DNA from: Geosiphon pyriformis
Taxonomy: Eukaryota; Glomeromycota; Glomeromycetes; Archaeosporales; Geosiphonaceae
Reading direction: 5' to 3'
DNA: 64,000 bases
NCBI GenBank assembly: GCA_016748015.1
Contig: JAAOMT010000710.1
Location: forward strand, 165,885 to 229,884
Shown here: positions 61,170 to 64,000 of the stretch, piece after piece
How the letters are laid out: the number at the start of each line of letters is the position of its first letter
How positions within the stretch are numbered: the stretch's first letter is position 1
Made by a program: the position numbers and the translations under genes
The notes under the pieces: model-generated
What the model saw: only the letters and a program-made list of their open reading frames with translations
Told to the model about the DNA's origin: nothing
Databases searched by the model: none

Positions 61170-64000
61170 AGTAAATTTTTTTAATTTGTATTTTCTTGGC
61201 TCTGTCAGCAGTAATAATAAGAATGCTAGTGTTTTTGTTAATTTAATGACTTAATTGGTTTATTAATTAAAAAATAATAATGCTTTTTGCTGATTTATTG
61301 TTTAAAACCAGTTTAATAAATTTACTATCTGCTTTTATTTTAGTATATATAACAATAATTAGCTTATCTTTATTTAAAATGGCTTCACTAAACAAGGTAA
61401 AAGTGAATTTTTTTTTTTTAAGTTTAAAAAAAAATATGGTAGCTAATATTTTGTTATTGATAATAATTGCAAAAAAAATTGTACTGGTACTTTTATTAAT
61501 ATTAATAATAAGACTTTTAATAATATTAATATTCTAATTTTTATAAGATGTCATATTATAAAAATTCTGTAGTTTAGATAAATTAAAAATTTTTTGTTAA
61601 TAATATATAAGTGTATTGTATTATTTATTATTATTTTGACTTAAGTTTTATAATATTATTGTATTTGTTGTTGACTAATCCAAAAAGTTTAAATTTGAAA
61701 GTGAATAATTTTTTTTTAACTCAAATTTTAAAGATATGGTCTGAAAGTTGGTATTTGTTACAATTGTTATGATAGAGTTAAGTATTGTGGCTGAACTGGA
61801 TTTTGTTATCATAATAATTATTATTAAAAATACTATTGAATTGGTATTAAGTATTAATTCTGAGATATTATATATTAATTGTCAAAAAATGAATTCTATA
61901 AATTGTTTCTTTGAAAATTTTAATAAGATTATAGTAATTAGCATTTGGTTTTAATATGTTTATGCTTTTGACAATAATAATATGTTAATATATTTTATTG
62001 GTTTTTATTTGAGTTTTAATAATTATAATCTTGAAAGAATGTTTAATTTTACTGTTGTAATAATTAATATTGATTTAGTATTTAGAACTTAACTTTTCAT
62101 CTTCTAAGATAATTTTTTTTCAAGTTAAGTGATCTTGTTTTTAGTTCTTTGATGTTATTATTATTTATTACCAAATTTATTATTTTATTGTAATTAGCTT
62201 TTTTTTTGTCTAATTCAATATTTCAAGCTAATATAATAGCTTAAATTATATCTTCTGAGTGTTGTGATCTTATTTATTCTAGAATGCTATTTTTTAATAC
62301 TTTTACAAACTGATTATAAATCCGAGAGACTATGTAATAATTGTTTTTTAGGGCTTTAATTTGTTATAAAACATAATTAAATCTATTAAAATATTTAGTT
62401 ATTGTTTTGTTAAGCTTTTATTTAATAATACTAAATCTATTTTGAAGTTTAATAATAGTGTTAGAATTGCAAAAATATTTTAAAAATGTGTTTTAAAACT
62501 GTGTAAAAGTGTTAAATTTGGGATTTAAATTTTGATACTAGAAATTAACTATGTCTTTTAAAAAAAATAAAAAGATTTAAAGACTATAAATCTTATTTTA
62601 ATTATTTGCTAAAATTGTTTTTTATGCTTTTTTAATCCAAATATGAGCATTTCTTTTTTTCTGGTGAAGTTGGTCAATTTTACAATATAAAAAACCATTT
62701 TTTAAGAATTTACAGATATTTAAACAAAAGAAGCTATAAGTTTTGGTTCTAATTTGCTTGAAAATTCTTTTTTTTCTTTTGGTACTTTGTTTTTTAGATT
62801 ACATTTAAACTTGAATTCAGATTTAGGCTTAGATTTCTAAGTGGTTTAAAAGTTTAGTTGTGGAGAAAATAAGTTTAAAAATCATAAAGAGTATCTTTTT
62901 AAAATAGATTTTGTAATGGATTTTTTTTGAATAAGATGTAAATATAATTAGAAGTTTAGAGAGTTGTTTTATGGTAAATAAAAATATGGCTTTTAGTGAT
63001 ATATTAATTTGGTTATCTGATAATAAATAGTAAAATAGGGCTTTTGATAATATAACTTAAGATTTTTTATATAATAAGATTAAAATTTACTGTTAATCCA
63101 TAATTTCTTGATAAGATATTTGTACTGGAGTTTTTAATTTTTATTGGTTATTTTGATTACTGTTGTTTTTTTTGTTTTTATTAAAGGTAAGTAGAAAACT
63201 TTGTTAAGTGTATTTCTTGATTTTTTAATGTATTTGTACCAGAGTTATTGGAAATAATTGTGTACTAAGTAGTATAGTATGTTAGATTAATTCTTAATAT
63301 AAGTTTTGTTTTTGTTCTTAGAGTTTTGGACTTTGCCCAAGTAAGTATTGAATTTAATAATGCATATAGTAGTTAAAAATTAATTTAGCTAAAAAACAAT
63401 TATTAGGTAATCCCAATTTTTTTGAAATTAGTAATATAGATTTTGGCTAAAAGAATTAGTGATTGTTGTTAATTTTGCTACTTTAATCTATTAATTTATG
63501 CAATTAATTATTGCTAGAATTTAAGTGGCTTAAATAGATTAAAATTAAATCTTAGAATAAACACCAAATATTATGAATGTTTTTTCTTTAGTAAATATAT
63601 TATAATTAATTTTTATAGCTTTTTAAATCAAAAATAATATAAAAAATTATCTAATTTTGACATAGAGATAAGTATATCAGTCTTGATTAGCATTGTTTTT
63701 AATTTATGTTAAATTTTTATTTAATATATTACTATTATTCTTTTATTTAAAAATTTAAAAGTTAGTTTAGTAAGTCTTCTTATTTTTTTAGCAGATATTA
63801 AATAATTTTTTATAATAAATGTCTTTATTATTAAATTTAGTATGTAATATAATATTTCTGTTGAAATTGCTGTTGGTAGCTGCTACTATGCTAATTTTTT
63901 AAAAAGAATTTTTGTTATATTTCTATACTTTTAATTGTGTTTTTTCTTAAGACTCTTATAGAAATACTTTTTTTATCTTATACTAATATCAAATATATGT
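61170..64000 (-). pseudogene. decayed gypsy gag-protease, minus strand, running off the window
   Basis: The plus-strand reading 61280-61480 (FADLLFKTSLI, NMVANILLL) parallels the antisense reading of the intact element's protease region (PADLLFRISLM, NMAANVLLL at 33940-34119). This identifies a minus-strand protease. Further right, the minus strand near 62110-62260 reads EDIIQAIILA and KKANYNKIINLVI, matching gag residues ADLQAAVTNA and EANHAQAVNLVM. The element is thus oriented opposite to the copy at 57-61 kb and continues past 64000. Confidence 0.6.

Overview
The window is eukaryotic: very AT-rich, with intron-rich protein genes (introns mostly 50-120 nt, GT-AG) among long stretches of retrotransposon wreckage and simple repeats. 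The two recognisable housekeeping genes, the gypsy element carrying a dUTPase, and the LINE type together suggest an early-diverging fungus, most likely an arbuscular mycorrhizal fungus (Glomeromycotina). That assignment is inference from family resemblance; no rRNA or other marker gene is present.

Layout. 1-7.4 kb: one small unrecognised spliced gene (minus strand, 1.7-2.7 kb) in microsatellite-rich AT sequence, including a perfect 48-bp palindrome. 7.4-14.6 kb: two conserved minus-strand genes, TRAPPC10/Trs130 (23 exons, about 1,211 residues) and CCDC124/Lso2 (6 exons, 239 residues). Exon phases close throughout, except for one extra base in an A7 run of TRAPPC10. 14.7-17.4 kb: a decayed element bounded by roughly 200-bp terminal inverted repeats. 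18.4-25.3 kb: a near full-length LINE (ORF1, then ORF2 with endonuclease, RT and RNase H), open except for in-frame stops. 25.3-30.7 kb: a strongly decayed gypsy element with its 3' LTR. 30.7-40.9 kb: a full-length Ty3/gypsy element with two LTRs, a single gag-pol frame containing an extra Cys-rich module and a dUTPase, and a separate 3' ORF. 41-46.7 kb: an almost completely AT-converted LINE copy interrupted by an LTR. 46.7-51.6 kb: a 5'-truncated LINE copy on the minus strand with a 12-bp target-site duplication. 52.8-56.1 kb: an intron-rich host gene (acidic and NLS-like stretch, possible nuclease-like core) with a tiny mariner-type MITE and a 6-copy minisatellite in its introns. 56.2-56.9 kb: an inverted, decayed duplicate of part of that gene, joined directly to the RT region of another gypsy copy (56.9-61.0 kb, catalytic RT motif deleted). 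61-64 kb: a decayed gypsy gag-protease on the minus strand.

How it fits together. Almost every lesion I inspected in the younger elements is a C-to-T or G-to-A change (CAA/CAG to TAA/TAG, CGA to TGA, TGG to TAG/TGA), with very few indels. Copies of the same families form a graded series from nearly intact to essentially C- and G-free. This looks like methylation-linked deamination or a RIP-like process acting on repeats, while the unique genes keep normal composition. No CRISPR array, tRNA, rRNA or prokaryotic-type operon was seen.
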